Assembly (NCBI GenBank): GCA_022496205.1 | Contig: WTXD01000011.1 | Coordinates: 248,001 to 312,000, forward strand | Length of the DNA stretch: 64,000 nt | Direction: 5' to 3' | Source of the DNA: Gloeopeniophorella convolvens | Lineage: Eukaryota; Basidiomycota; Agaricomycetes; Russulales | Part shown: in pieces, positions 46,001 to 55,376 of the stretch | Layout: the number at the start of each line of letters is the position of its first letter | How positions within the stretch are numbered: the stretch's first letter is position 1 | Notes under the pieces: generated by a model | Seen by the model: the letters and a program-made list of their open reading frames with translations, nothing else | The model's database searches: none | Told to the model about the DNA's origin: nothing | Program-made: the position numbers and the translations under genes

Positions 46001-47006
46001 CCGTAAACCTTACCTACTTCGGCTCAAAGCCGACTCCATTAGCCGCTCATCAGAATCTATCTTTGTGTTCACAGATGGATCCCATCTTATCCCGGACGGC
46101 GAGACCACAGAGCACGTGGGATATGGCATCGCAATCTTCCGCAAGGGAGAGGAGATAGCCAATCAGGCGCGGTCCCTCGGGACGTCCGCCACCATCTTTG
46201 ACGCGGAAATGGCGGCTCTCGCTGCCGGGGCAGAGGCGGCCCGGGGTGCTTTGTCATCCCACCCAGACTGCCGGCGGGTCATATTTCTCTCAGACTCCTT
46301 TTCATCCCTTCATACTATATATTCGGCACGACCACACAACGCTCAGACTCACTCCATCGCATTCAAAACAGACATTGACCATATCCTTTCTGATTACAGG
46401 GATCTAACCGTGGAAGTACGGTGGTGCCCTGGGCACGCGGGAATCCTTGGCAATGAGCGCGCTGACGAGCTAGCCAAAGCCGGAACCTCCCTCCCCCTTC
46501 TTCCGAACCAAACCGAGCCACACACCCTCAGCCACCAGCGGATGTCGAACAAGGAGGCGGCCACCTTCGCATGGAAACAGCGATGGCACGCATCCCCACG
46601 CCAGTCACCGGCGTGGCGAGGACTCCCCGACCCGCCTAACGGCAAAATATCACCGGCGTATTACGCAATGCACGAGGCCAAAACGGCCCGACCGATCATA
46701 TCCACATTCACCCGACTTCTTACCGGTCACGCCTTCATTGGCGAGTACACACTCCGCATGAAACCCTCAGAACGCACATCCTGCGACTGCCCGTCCGGTC
46801 CGCTCCAGACCGTCGACCACGTCATCACCTCATGCTCACTCTACTCCGTGCAACGCCGCTCCATCTTATATCCCGTGGCTCGGGATTACTCACTCTACAC
46901 CTTATTCGGAACCAAGAAGGGAGGAACCGTGCTGGCCAAGTTCATCGAAGCGACGCGATGCTGTATGGTGCCCCGCAGACCCTCCGAGCCCCCGGAACCC
47001 CCGTGA
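43086..47006 (+). CDS. LINE ORF2: AP endonuclease - reverse transcriptase - RNase H
   Basis: About 1306 residues from the overlapping ATG. The APE-type endonuclease covers residues 1-240: LILIQEPWYN, VAGDFNLHHHSW and the catalytic SDHAALL at about 231. The reverse transcriptase covers about 470-760: KNWRPIALLECFGKLLEKV, LLFDIQGFFDNINHDR, GTPQGSLISPVLS, and YMDDG at about 679. RNase H covers about 990-1135: FTDGSH, FDAEMAALAAG, FLSDSFSS, and GHAGILGNERADELAKAG. All catalytic acidic residues are present. A C-terminal CDC...HVITSC cysteine-histidine motif closes the protein. The frame is open further upstream (to 43026), but the ATG at 43086 in ATGA is the natural start. Confidence 0.96.
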   Translation: MTEQLSVMSVNMRRRNAVTHALLNDSENKCDLILIQEPWYNRVGTMRSDTNPSGVEVLGAVAAPGWDIHYPMTKADSVAKVVAYSRSNCRFKITARPDRVAHNCVISLDVRRGNFRAEIINLYHDVENPSALTALLELPIEPLIPTLVAGDFNLHHHSWSHPDFTKSARADEVIEWAQDNFMSLVNQPGVTTRWGEGDQRDSVLDLMWINYQSHINRTFFDFSIDRAASLGSDHAALLIILSPQTPPDDVIEDVGPNGYVVDPDYMTEWAENFVIRPESSIPLNNQWQLDGEAESLIYDIDTALAASMKKRKPSKYESRWWNSECQAAIKELREELDEDKQRELSKKLRKTVKKAKRDWANELLDHADIETLWNAAQWRHGRRMKQVPFLQGENGTLLDSAPLIANAFRKRCFNAEPPNVALHFDDDPEPHPTRADHPICEQEIADCIQGTSLKSAPGRSGHAYRLIRAVWEIHPDRITRLFAACLRLGHHPRPWKTAMVVMIPKPNRTDYTQVKNWRPIALLECFGKLLEKVMTRRILFDVGQHHIIPTNQFGGRNASNCTDAGLALIHDTQLALQQGLVVGSLLFDIQGFFDNINHDRAVQIFKDLGFSVNTCAWVASFLADRKIQLRFNGFTSDPIDLLVGTPQGSLISPVLSIIYASPLLHIGRKWANTSLSMYMDDGNIFACATSWRRVNMLLRKVYAECQEWLTRNGLQIKESKSELIYFKRPSYRKDPYKSVMPTKIKLWSPKQNKDIEIQASPHLRYLGIYFDSHLTFAHHIKIMRTRAMSAIQALRLLGNSIRGLDLANWRKVYNAVILPVLTYAAPVWYRGTNQKTIIKSLQVAQNEGIRLISGAFRTTPTEPLHMLLGIMPIDLRLEMLVNNMALRLSKLDKRSQLLTRLGGNWGQWEAGEPPLPITNPRNRRLKTNLTRLADRVADGGEKLNLYAAPPWSRDNAWGKRLVIDHNTHPGNSRKPYLLRLKADSISRSSESIFVFTDGSHLIPDGETTEHVGYGIAIFRKGEEIANQARSLGTSATIFDAEMAALAAGAEAARGALSSHPDCRRVIFLSDSFSSLHTIYSARPHNAQTHSIAFKTDIDHILSDYRDLTVEVRWCPGHAGILGNERADELAKAGTSLPLLPNQTEPHTLSHQRMSNKEAATFAWKQRWHASPRQSPAWRGLPDPPNGKISPAYYAMHEAKTARPIISTFTRLLTGHAFIGEYTLRMKPSERTSCDCPSGPLQTVDHVITSCSLYSVQRRSILYPVARDYSLYTLFGTKKGGTVLAKFIEATRCCMVPRRPSEPPEPP

Positions 47007-47041
47007 GGGTCCCTTGCGCGGTTGCGGCCTACATGTGGCCA

Positions 47042-47064
47042 CCGCTTTGCCGCTGTGAAAGCGG
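47042..47064 (+). other. 3' UTR hairpin of the LINE
   Basis: CCGCTTT and AAAGCGG are perfect 7-bp arms around a 9-nt loop, about 165 nt before the poly(A). Many LINEs need a 3' stem-loop for template recognition; the role here is inferred. Confidence 0.4.
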
Positions 47065-47251
47065 CCCGGAATTACATCATCAGACCCTTTGACTGACTTC
47101 GCATTTCACGACCCCCGCCGGCCCGTTAACCGTACCTACTTACTCGATTCGAAACAATGTGCTTGTATTATGTACTAGTACGACCGCGTCTTGGCGTAGA
47201 CCGCCTGTTGCGGAATACAAATGCTGACCAAAAAAAAAAAAAAAAAAAAAA

Positions 47252-47266
47252 AGTCTATGCTACGAA
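47252..47266. repeat. LINE target-site duplication, right copy
   Basis: AGTCTATGCTACGAA directly after the poly(A) run, identical to 39637-39651. Confidence 0.95.
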
Positions 47267-47437
47267 CGCGCATGAAACTCAATTCCTGAAATGTCCCGGC
47301 CGGGCCCGAGTCGTGTTCGGATGGGATTCCCCCAAGGATTCCCCTGCCAAGAAGCTTCCCAGCCCATCGGTCGAGACAGGACCCCGGTTTATCCCTATAC
47401 AACCCATATCAGAAATTGCCAGATTTTGGCCGAAAGT

Positions 47438-48127
47438 TGGGCAGGACTTTTCGGTCGCGCACGTCGCGTGGGCAGGACTTTAGAAACGGCATCGCGGCTC
47501 GGCCGATGGATGGGCAGGACTCCCGGAAACGGCTCCAAATCGGGCAATTTTGGGCAGGACTCCGAGAAATGGCTTCAAAGATTTTGCTGGAGAGGTGCAC
47601 AATGGCCCAAGATGCCTTTTTAGCATTCTGGTACCCTGCTCTTGCCAGTGGGGATGTCAAAAAGGCCGGAATACCAGTGGTGTCCGTGTCAAATAAAATA
47701 AATCACCGCGGGGTTCGAACACCGCACTCCTACACGGACGGTACAACCCTTGTCACGCACGTTACCACTACGTCACCAGAACCATTTTCGCGTTGCACAC
47801 GGTAGCATATATATATATCTCGCTGGACGCTGGCTCAAATCATGACCTGCGCCCGGCTCTGCCGAGCTCATTCGGAAATAATAAAAAAAGGTTCGCAATT
47901 AGGGTTCGAACACAAAGACATCTACAGTACTACATAACAAAGAATGATATCCACCCTACCGGGGCCGGTGCACCAAACAAGCTTGGGCAGGACTTTGAAA
48001 TGGCCTTCCATGCCCGGCCACCAGGTGGGCAGGACTTTTGATATGGGTACACCCCGGTCATGGGTAGGTTTGGGCAGGACTCTGATATGGCATACGTGCC
48101 CAAAAAAGGAAGGTGTGGGCAGGACTT
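47438..48127. repeat. Interspersed TGGGCAGGACT repeat array (8 copies)
   Basis: GGGCAGGACT occurs near 47440, 47470, 47511, 47551, 47984, 48026, 48071 and 48117, all on the plus strand, usually followed by TTT or C. Spacing within each half is about 30-50 nt. The repeats lie in two clusters flanking the tRNA-like segment. Confidence 0.85.
47695..47785 (-). repeat. tRNA-derived (SINE-like) sequence
   Basis: The minus strand reads TGACGTAGTGGTAACG (A-box-like, with a D-arm ACG/CGT) and about 50 nt later GTGTTCGAACCCC (B-box-like). A T-rich run TTTATTTTATTT follows, resembling a Pol III terminator. The T-stem is imperfect and no proper acceptor stem forms, so this is not a working tRNA. A second GTGTTCGAACCC followed by TTTTTTTATTATT lies at about 47886-47915. 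Confidence 0.5.
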
Positions 48128-48366
48128 TGAAACGGGTTGTGTAGGGATAAACCGGGGTCTGTCGAGACGGGTCGTGGAACTTTTTGGCGGGGAAATCCCA
48201 TCCCAACCCGGCTCTACTCGGGTTGCCGATCGGGCCCTAAAGCATATTCATATCAGAGGGGTACTAGTCACCAACGTCCAACTTCCAACGCTCAACCTGC
48301 CCTCTTGGCTGCTCTCCCACTGGTGCCACACACCCTAGCCACCCACGGCAGCCGCTTTCTACGCCT

Positions 48367-49633
48367 CTAGCTCACCGTCTGTCGGGCGGCCGACCTGGCT
48401 TCTACAGCATCGTGTAAGCGTTTCAGCGCGGCGGCATCCCGAGCAGCATCTCCCTCATCCACTGAGAGGACACCAGCACCAAAAGGGTTGATGTAGTACC
48501 ACTCGGATAGGTCCTCGACCGGCCGGCCCCGCGAGTCACGGCACTCCGAAATCACTAGCCTCTTGAGAGCACTGAATTCGGTGGCAAATTTCTCCCACAC
48601 GTCTGCCCATGGCCTCCAAGACGATGCGAGCGGGTGGGCCGGGTAGATGCTCGTTGATAACACCATCGGGCAGAGGAAGATCTGCAGGTCGGTAAGGGTG
48701 GCGCTGTGCCGAAGGATGAAGGCCTCCACGCCCTCACTGCTCCAGAAATAGATCCTTTGGAGGGATAGATACTCCAGGTACGGGAGGTGGACATCAATCA
48801 ATGGGACGGGAGCATCTGCGGAGCGCAGGACGGCGTGATGCATGGTCAGGGACACCAGAGACGACGAAAGTACACCAGGATGGAACATCTTTGAGATGGT
48901 CATAGCTGCCGACCGGGCATCCGTAAGCGGGGAGTAGGGGAAGGGCATTGCTGTGTCAATGACCAATGAGGTAAGTGGTGCACAGAACGCCACGATTGCC
49001 TGCGAAAGAAGGCGGCTGTCTTGCACTGGTAGCACTTTGTGCAGCCTGAGTGCCTTGAAGGACGAAGGGGGCACCGGCGCTTGATTCAAGAGCCCCGCGA
49101 AAATAAAGAGCTGGAAGAGGGCCTGCGGGGGGATGCTCCCGGTAGTAAGGTCAAGGGGCCTGTGATGAGTCCCAAAGCTGAGGACCAGTGACTCTAGGGC
49201 AGGAAAGAGGGCGATGCAAGAGAACGCATGCACCCACGCAACCTCGTCGGAGCCGCGTGGACTGTGCGTGCTTGGTTCACCTTGCACAGATGCATGCGTC
49301 AGTCGGAGATGGATTGACGGAGTGAACGAGGAGCGGGGAGCGGGAGGCGGGGAGCGGCTTGGACTGGTACACACCGGACGTAACCTCTTCATACTGGTAT
49401 ACAACCTCCTGGACGTGTTGAGCTAGCGCTTTATGGTCTAGAAGTGGCAGGAGACGCTCTACGCTCTCCTTCCTATTGACGACGCGGATGGACCGGAATG
49501 CGAGGGGGGTGGCGAAGGAACATAGTGTAGAGTTGGTGAGGCGAAGGGACAGAAGATCCGAGGGACAATCGATCTGTGTGGCGATCGCGCCAAACAGCTC
49601 GACAGGGAGGGATCGCGCCGTCGGCGATGGCAT
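48367..49633 (-). CDS. F-box-like/LRR-type protein, member B (unit A)
   Basis: Exon 1 starts MPSPTARSLPVELFGAIATQ with F-box-like helices DLLSLRLTNSTLCSFATPLA and ends VQEVVYQYEEVTSG. The long second exon has leucine-rich strands LESLVLSFGTHHRPLDL, FKALRLHKVLPVQDSRLLSQ, LTSLVIDTAMPFPYSPL, VSLTMHHAVLRSADAPV, LPYLEYLSLQRIYFWSSEG and LKRLVISECRDSRGRP. It ends LKRLHDAVEARSAARQTVS. It is closest to member D at 53734, which occupies the same place in unit B. A substrate-adaptor role in SCF ligases is inferred from the F-box-like motif only. Confidence 0.8.
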
Positions 49634-50038
49634 GATGGCGATAATGTGAGTGAAAGTTGGTAAAGCGCGGCGGCAAAGTACTTGCGGCGAGCGGTTCGAA
49701 CGCGTCATGCGACCCACGATAACGGGGCATGACCGCATGCGTGATGCTTCAAGCTTCACCGTCCATGGGCGACTCTCCGAGCCGCACCCTGAAGGTTGCG
49801 ATCTTTCGCTGTCGGGCTTTCCATCCGCACCACAACGTAATCCCATACACGATGCAAAGTCATCATGTGTCTGGGAGCATGCTAAGCCCTGTCTAGCATT
49901 TCCGTCATCAGACTAACGCTCTTACCAGTGGCCACTAACACTGCATCATCCGGAACGGGCGGGCACGCACTGCCCGCGTCACCGCTCCGCATCCACGACA
50001 CGGCCTATTCGGGCTATCTAAGCCGCTGAATCCACCAG
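49634..50038. other. Spacer between F-box genes B and C, paralogous to 54983-55376
   Basis: 405 bp sharing blocks such as GAGCGGTTCGAACGCGTCA and GAGCCGCACCCTGAAGGTTG with the spacer between genes D and E, in the same order. This shows that whole units, not just genes, were duplicated. Confidence 0.7.
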
Positions 50039-51233
50039 TCAAGCGGCCGACCTAGATTCCACAACTTCGTGTAAGCGTTTCAGCGCGGCAGCGTCCTCAG
50101 CAGCATCCGCCTCATCCATCTCGAGGACACCAGTTCCGTAAGGGTTGACATAGTACCATGCAGACACGTCTTCGGCTGGTAGGCCATCCGAGTCGCGGCA
50201 CCCTGAAACCACTAACTTGTCGAGCACCCTAAGCTTGATGGAAAATCCCTCCCATACATCCGCCCAGGACCTCCAGTATGGGGCGGGCGGGCCGAGGTCA
50301 ATGCTTTTTGACAGCAACATCGGGCAAAGAAAGAGCCGCATCTCGGCGGGCGTGGCGGCGTGCCGGAGGATGAAGGCCTCCGCACCCTCGTCACCCCAGA
50401 AATAAATCCTCTGGAGCGACAAATGCGCTAAGTGTGGAGGATGGATGTGGGCGAAAGGAACAGGTGTGTCAGCAGAGCGCAAGACGGAATGGTGCATAGT
50501 CAAGGACACGAGTGATGATGACAATACACCAGAGTGAAAGATGGGTCGGACGCTCAAGGATACCCATCGGGCGTCCTTAAGCGGGAGACCGGGGAAAGGC
50601 GAGATGGTTTCGATTGTCAACGAAGTGAGCGGGGCACAGAAATTCACAATAGACTTGGCGAAGATGTGTTTCTCGGGCACGGAAAGCAGTTTGGTTAGCT
50701 TGAGTGTCTTCAAGGGCAAAGGAGACGGCGCCGCGTCCAGGAGGGCAGTAAAGGTAATGATCTGGAGCATGATTTGGGGAAGAACCTGGGTGGCATTGAA
50801 GTTGACGGGCGGATGTGTCCCAAAGTTGAGCACCAATGACTCCAGAGCAGGGAACAGCGAGAGGCGAGTGAGGGCCTTGATAAAAAGGACCGCATTTAGT
50901 CCGCGCAGACCGTGCGGACCCATTTCGCCTGGGGTGGACGCACATCAGATGACGAGGCCAATCGGCCGTTGACTGACACTGATACGCACCTGTAGTGACC
51001 TCTTCATACTGGTACACGACCTCACGGACGTGTCGTGAAAATGGAGGGTAGTCTAGAATGTGCAGCAGGGAGTCCACACTCTCGTTCCTGTTGGCGACGC
51101 GGATGGATCGGAATGCAAGGGGAGTGGCAAACTTGCACAGTGCAGAGTTGGTGAGACGGAGACGTAGAAGGTCCGGTCGAGATTCAACTTGTGCGGCGAC
51201 CGAGCGGAACAGCTCGATAGGGAGGGATGGCAT
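50039..51233 (-). CDS. F-box-like/LRR-type protein, member C (unit A)
   Basis: Two exons. Exon 1 is MPSLPIELFRSVAAQVESRP, DLLRLRLTNSALCKFATPLA, ending HVREVVYQYEEVTTG. Exon 2 includes EMGPHGLRGLNAVLFIKALT, LESLVLNFGTHPPVNFNATQ, LKTLKLTKLLSVPEKHIF, LTSLTIETISPFPGLPL, VSLTMHHSVLRSADTPVPFA and HLAHLSLQRIYFWGDEGAEA. It ends LKRLHEVVESRSAA with TGA. It differs from member E (55377) at only scattered positions, so this pair is the youngest or most conserved in the array. The 5' neighbour is a Goodbye-domain STAND relic in the opposite orientation, as in unit B. Confidence 0.82.
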
Positions 51234-51819
51234 CGTAGGATGTCGCGAATGTTCAATGAAAGTTGTGAAATTCGAAGCTTTAAAAGGTCGAAGTGTCGGG
51301 ACAAGCGAAGCAGCGCGTCTGAGACCAAGACGCGACCGAGACGCGACGTCCCATGGTCCCAGATTCCACATGCGTCGCTGACGTCAGTACTCCCTTCTAT
51401 TATTAGATATCACATCATGTGATCGACACACCATTGGCACTGCCTGGGACCACTTCAATCGAACACTAACTTGCCCATACCAATGGGATATCATAGCTGT
51501 CTCGTTCCCAGAAGTTCTCGGAGAAGGAGAGAAGGTCGGATAGGAGGAGCCGAGACCCCGGACTGAGAATAAAATTGGAGTCAACTCTCTGCATAAGTAA
51601 TTCCCACGTTTCCCTCACCAGAATGAGAGGTCCCGCGGTCCTGCATCCCGCGTGTGAATTGTCCGGAATATTTGATTCCGACTTCGGCATACCGCGCGTG
51701 CGGCTCCGCCCTCCCCCTCCCTCCCCGAAGCCTGAATAATCCGATGAACATCTGGGATATCGCACGTCTAGGGATGCTGCGGACGGCAGACTCGTCTTAG
51801 GAAATGAGTACTAGTGCTT

Positions 51820-52640
51820 AGCGCATCGGGCGTGTTTTCTCTGATCTACCTTATGTGGGCCTCTTCGCTGAGTCCCACTTACGACTCGAACGACGAATAC
51901 ATCGCAGCCAGTTCCTGCTATCGATTCTATGCGGCATCGGGTTGCGGGTAGCTCTAACTTTTGCACTGTGTTCGATGCCGCCTTAAAATCATATGTCAAA
52001 CAAACAGGAACTGACCTGGCAACCTATTCACTTACTGCCAAGCTCGGGTGGTGCGACTCCGCCCACGCCATCATTGTCGTGCTGCAAGATCGAGCAAGAT
52101 CTTTCGGGATATCCAGGAAGAACATACAGAGTCTGCCTATCATGAACGTCACAAGGCCAACGGTGAATATGTTACTTCTCCTTAGCTCCGCCACTAGCAG
52201 GATCGATCAGGGGATCGGCTTGATAGATTGCAGAAATTACTTCAACACGTAGTACTCCTTTGATATCTCGAATTTAGGTCGTCCAACCGGCAAAGGGGGA
52301 GGGGGGGTTCTTGGTTGAATCGGTGTCCTTCTCGAGGTACTTGGCACTTATTCTAATTCTTTCCTCGGAGCATGTAACTCAGACGTCAATGGAGCCCGAA
52401 GGAGGTCAGCATGAGCTATCATTGTCCTTTATTGACACACTGATTGACCTTCTTGACTCCGTGGGAAACCTTCTTGAGGGGTTGGAAGTGTACCGAGAAT
52501 GGAAACATTGTACCCGTTCCGAATATTGTTGTCGAGACGATGGCAGAAGTATTCAAGATATCGGTACTCGCTACTAAGCAGATCAAGCAAGGTCGGCTGC
52601 CGGTGATTATGAGTGAGCTCAGACTTGAAGTTTGAAGCTT
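51820..52640 (+). pseudogene. Goodbye-domain STAND (NLR-like) gene relic, unit A
   Basis: Broken frames encode FCTVFDAALKSYVKQTGTDL, then SLTAKLGWCDSAHAIIVVLQ, the start of a fungal STAND Goodbye domain. After a gap they encode FIDTLIDLLDSVGNLLEGLE and a MAEVFKISVLATKQIKQGRL helix. The NACHT part is missing. The sequence jumps to CGCATCTTGCTGCATGGAT, which matches the end of the unit-B copy (about 58962-58978). An internal deletion therefore removed the ATPase domain. No intact frame remains. Confidence 0.7.
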
Positions 52641-52930
52641 GATCAACCGCATCTTGCTGCATGGATACCAGAAGTACCGGTGCACAACCCTGCGAATGTG
52701 TCTGGAGAACGCATTGTGGTCTAGGATGCGTATCAGGTGTTCTACGCTTTCGCCCTTGTTGACGACACGGATAAACCGGAATGCTCGCGGAGTGGTAGAC
52801 GTGCATGGTAGCGCGGAGTCGGTGAGGTGAAGGCGCAGAAGATCCGATGGGATTTCGTCCTGCGCGACAATAGCTTCGAACAGCTCGACAGGGCTAGAGG
52901 TGGTACCTGTGACGATGTCATGGACGTTGG
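52640..52930 (-). pseudogene. F-box gene A first-exon remnant, unit B
   Basis: Translates as PVELFEAIVAQDEIPSDLLR, LHLTDSAL, then after a one-base shift PRAFRFIRVVNKGESVEHLI and DHNAFSRHI. This parallels exon 1 of the gene at 37537-38778. The second exon is absent and the 3' side abuts the STAND relic. It is a truncated pseudogene with a degraded start. Confidence 0.8.
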
Positions 52931-52984
52931 CGAAGCAACGGCGTCACTGGCTGCCAGCGGTGGACGGACATGCTAATTAGTAGC

Positions 52985-53416
52985 CACGGTGACAGAGTCG
53001 TAGCGCCGCGGCACGGAAGCCAAGCTCAAAAGGGTAGTAAGTACTGTCAGCAATCCTGCACTGCCACTGATTCCGAGCGGGCTTCCCAGTTTCATCGTTG
53101 GGATCCGGTAGCCAACTCAAAATATAGTTACGAGCTAGCCTTGTAGATATACGAGATCACATGTTACATGGATGGTACTCGCGTGCATGTTAACAGCATG
53201 CAGTTTTCTAATCGATCGTCCGTTTGCATATCAGTAGTGACAGTAGGGTACAATTGTTGGGGCCGCGCCACGGAAAAGGATGACAAAGCGACTAGTGGCA
53301 CCGCACACCGAATGAGGTCGGTGACGACGGTCTGTCTTGCCTAGGCCATCTCGAGATGTGGCCTTATTGGCTGGGGCTTGTCACGTGCGGAGCCCTGCGG
53401 AGTCCGTGCTGCCGAA
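52985..53416. repeat. Spacer segment X (unit B) with empty LINE site
   Basis: Paralog of 39240-39651, diverged but collinear. The position equivalent to the LINE insertion (about 53400-53415, AGTCCGTGCTGCCGAA) is uninterrupted. Confidence 0.75.
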
Positions 53417-53448
53417 ATATCCCGTTGGCCTGCACGGCTTATTATTAA

Positions 53449-53590
53449 GGGCCCGATCGGTACGCGCGGTCGAGTTGGGTTGGGATTTCCCTGATAGAAA
53501 ATAGAAAAATCCCAACCCATCTCGACTAGGCGGTTTTTGGCGGGGAATCCCATCCCAATCCGACTCTACTCGAGTTGGCGGTCGGCCCCA
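53449..53590. repeat. Collapsed fold-back element (unit B)
   Basis: The left arm GGGCCCGATCGG...TTGGGTTGGGATTT is followed by a short AT-rich loop (GATAGAAAATAGAAA). The right arm AATCCCAACCC...GGCGGGGAATCCCATCCC then ends GGTCGGCCCC. The internal GGGCAGGACT array and tRNA-like part seen in unit A are missing. Confidence 0.65.
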
Positions 53591-53733
53591 AAGTATATCC
53601 ATATCAAAGTGGTGCTAGCCACCGACATTCGATGTTCAGCCTGCCCTCTTGGCTGCTTCCCCACTGAGTGCTACTGGGCACCCTAGCTACACACATATAC
53701 ACCGTGCAGTCGCCTTCTACACCGCTAGCTCAC

Positions 53734-54982
53734 TTAGGTCTGTCGAGCAACTGACCTGGCTTCGACAACCTCGTGTAAGCGCTTCAGTGATGCGGCATCC
53801 CCAGCAGCATCGCCCTCATTCACTGAGAGGACACCAGCACCAAAAGGGCTGGCATAGTACCACTCAGATAGATCCTCGACCATCAGGCCCAGCGAGTCAC
53901 GGCACTCCGAGGTCACTAGCTTCTCGAGAACATTGAACTCGGTGGCAAATCCCTCCCACACGTCTGTCCATAATCTCCAAGACGGTGTGGGCGGGTTGGC
54001 CGGGTAGATGCTCTTTGATAACACCATCGGGCAGAGGAAGAGCCGAAGCTCAGTAAGGGTGGCGCTGTGCCGAAGGATGAAGGCCTCTATACCCTCGCCG
54101 TTCCAGAAATAGATCCTCTGGAGGGACAAATACTTCAGATACGGGAGGTGGACGTCGGTCAATGGGACGGGAGCATCTGCGGAGCGCAGGACGGCGTGGT
54201 GCATGGTCAGGGACACCAGAGACGACGAAAGTACACCGGGGTGGAAGGCTTTTGAGACGGCCATAGCTGCCGATCGGGCATCCGTAAGTGGGGAGTAGGG
54301 GAGGGGCATTGCTGTGTCAATGACCAACAAGGTAAGTGGTGCGCAGAATGCCACAATGGCCTGCGAAAGAAGGCGGCTGTCTTGTACTGGGAGCAGTCTG
54401 TACAGCCTGAGTACCTTGAGGGACGAAGGGAGCACCGATGCTTGATTCAAGAGCCCCGCGAAAATAAAGAGCTGGAAGAGGGCGGGCGGGGGAATGTTCC
54501 CGGTGGCGAGGTCAAGGGGCCTGTGATGGCTCCCAAGGCTGAGGACCAGTGATTCTAGGGCAGGGAAGAGGGCGATGCGAGAGAATGCATGCACCCACGC
54601 AACCTCGTCGAGGCCGCGTAGATTACAAATACCTGATTCACCTTTCACGAACGCATAGTCAGTAGGGGATGTATTGACGGAATGAACAGACCGCGGGAAG
54701 CGGCTTAGACTGATACATACCAGACGCGACCTCTTCATACTGGTATACAATTTCGCGGACGTGTTGGGCTAGCGCTTTATGGTCCAGAAGGGTTAGGAGG
54801 CGCTCTACACTCTCCTTCTTATTGACGACACGGATGGACCGGAATGCGAGGGGGGTGGCGTATGAGCATAGTGTAGAACTGGTGAGGCGAAGACACAAAA
54901 GATCCGAAGGACGGTCGATCTGTGCGACAATCGCGCCAAGCAGCTCGACAGGGATGGATGGTTGCGCCGGCGGCGATGGCAT
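53734..54982 (-). CDS. F-box-like/LRR-type protein, member D (unit B)
   Basis: Counterpart of member B. Exon 1 is MPSPPAQPSIPVELLGAIVA, DLLCLRLTSSTLCSYATPLA, ending VREIVYQYEEVASG. Exon 2 has LESLVLSLGSHHRPLDLATG, LKVLRLYRLLPVQDSRLLSQ, VSLTMHHAVLRSADAPVPLT, LPYLKYLSLQRIYFWNGEGI and LEKLVTSECRDSLGLMVEDL. It ends LKRLHEVVEARSVARQT. It is two residues shorter at the C-terminus than B, and its N-terminal linker has two extra residues. The frame is intact. Differences from B concentrate on exposed residues between leucines, as expected if target specificity is diverging (inference). Confidence 0.8.
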
Positions 54983-55376
54983 GATGGTGAGAATGCAAGT
55001 GAACGCCGGTGAAGCGTAATGGCAAAGAACTGATGGCGAGCGGTTCGAACGCGTCACGCAACTCACAATAACGGAGCATGACCGCATGTATGATGCTCCG
55101 CAGCTCATGGACGACTTTCCGAGCCGCACCCTGAAGGTTGCGACCTTTCGCTGTTGAGTTTTTCCACCCGTACCAAAATATATTCCGGTACACGATGTAT
55201 AGGCATGATGTGCCCGGGAGAATCCCATGCCTAGCATTTTTGTCGTCCAACTGACACTGATATTAGTAGTCATCGACCTTGGAACGTCCGGAACGGGTAC
55301 GCACGCACTGTCAGCGTCACTGCCCCGCATCCAACACACGGCCTATTTGGGCCATCTAAGCCGCTGAATCCACCAG
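54983..55376. other. Spacer between F-box genes D and E
   Basis: 394 bp collinear with 49634-50038 (see that entry). No gene recognised. Confidence 0.65.

Larger units (their letters stand above)
39652..47251 (+). mobile_element. Full-length Tad-like non-LTR retrotransposon (LINE)
   Basis: A 7.6-kb element with a 102-nt 5' UTR, two intact ORFs overlapping by ATGA, a 223-nt 3' UTR containing a 7-bp hairpin, and a 22-23-nt poly(A) tail (47230-47252). It is flanked by a perfect 15-bp target-site duplication. ORF2 carries endonuclease, reverse transcriptase and RNase H, the order of the fungal Tad/I group. Both ORFs are open and catalytic motifs are intact. The insertion therefore looks recent and the copy potentially competent. 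It lies inside spacer X of the duplicated F-box module. Confidence 0.96.
47298..48240. repeat. Fold-back element with ~100-bp inverted arms (unit A)
   Basis: The left arm (about 47301-47405) begins GGGCCCGA and ends CCCCGGTTTATCCCTATACAACCC-like. It matches the reverse complement of the right arm (about 48134-48237, GGGTTGTGTAGGGATAAACC to CGATCGGGCCC). Between the arms lie eight TGGGCAGGACT repeats and a tRNA-like segment. A collapsed copy sits at 53449-53590 in the second module. No transposase is present, so a non-autonomous element is likely. Confidence 0.7.

Noticed and set aside
47700..47785. Functional tRNA gene on the minus strand
   Set aside because: A- and B-box-like motifs exist, but the T-stem is imperfect, no acceptor stem pairs and the anticodon arm is not canonical.
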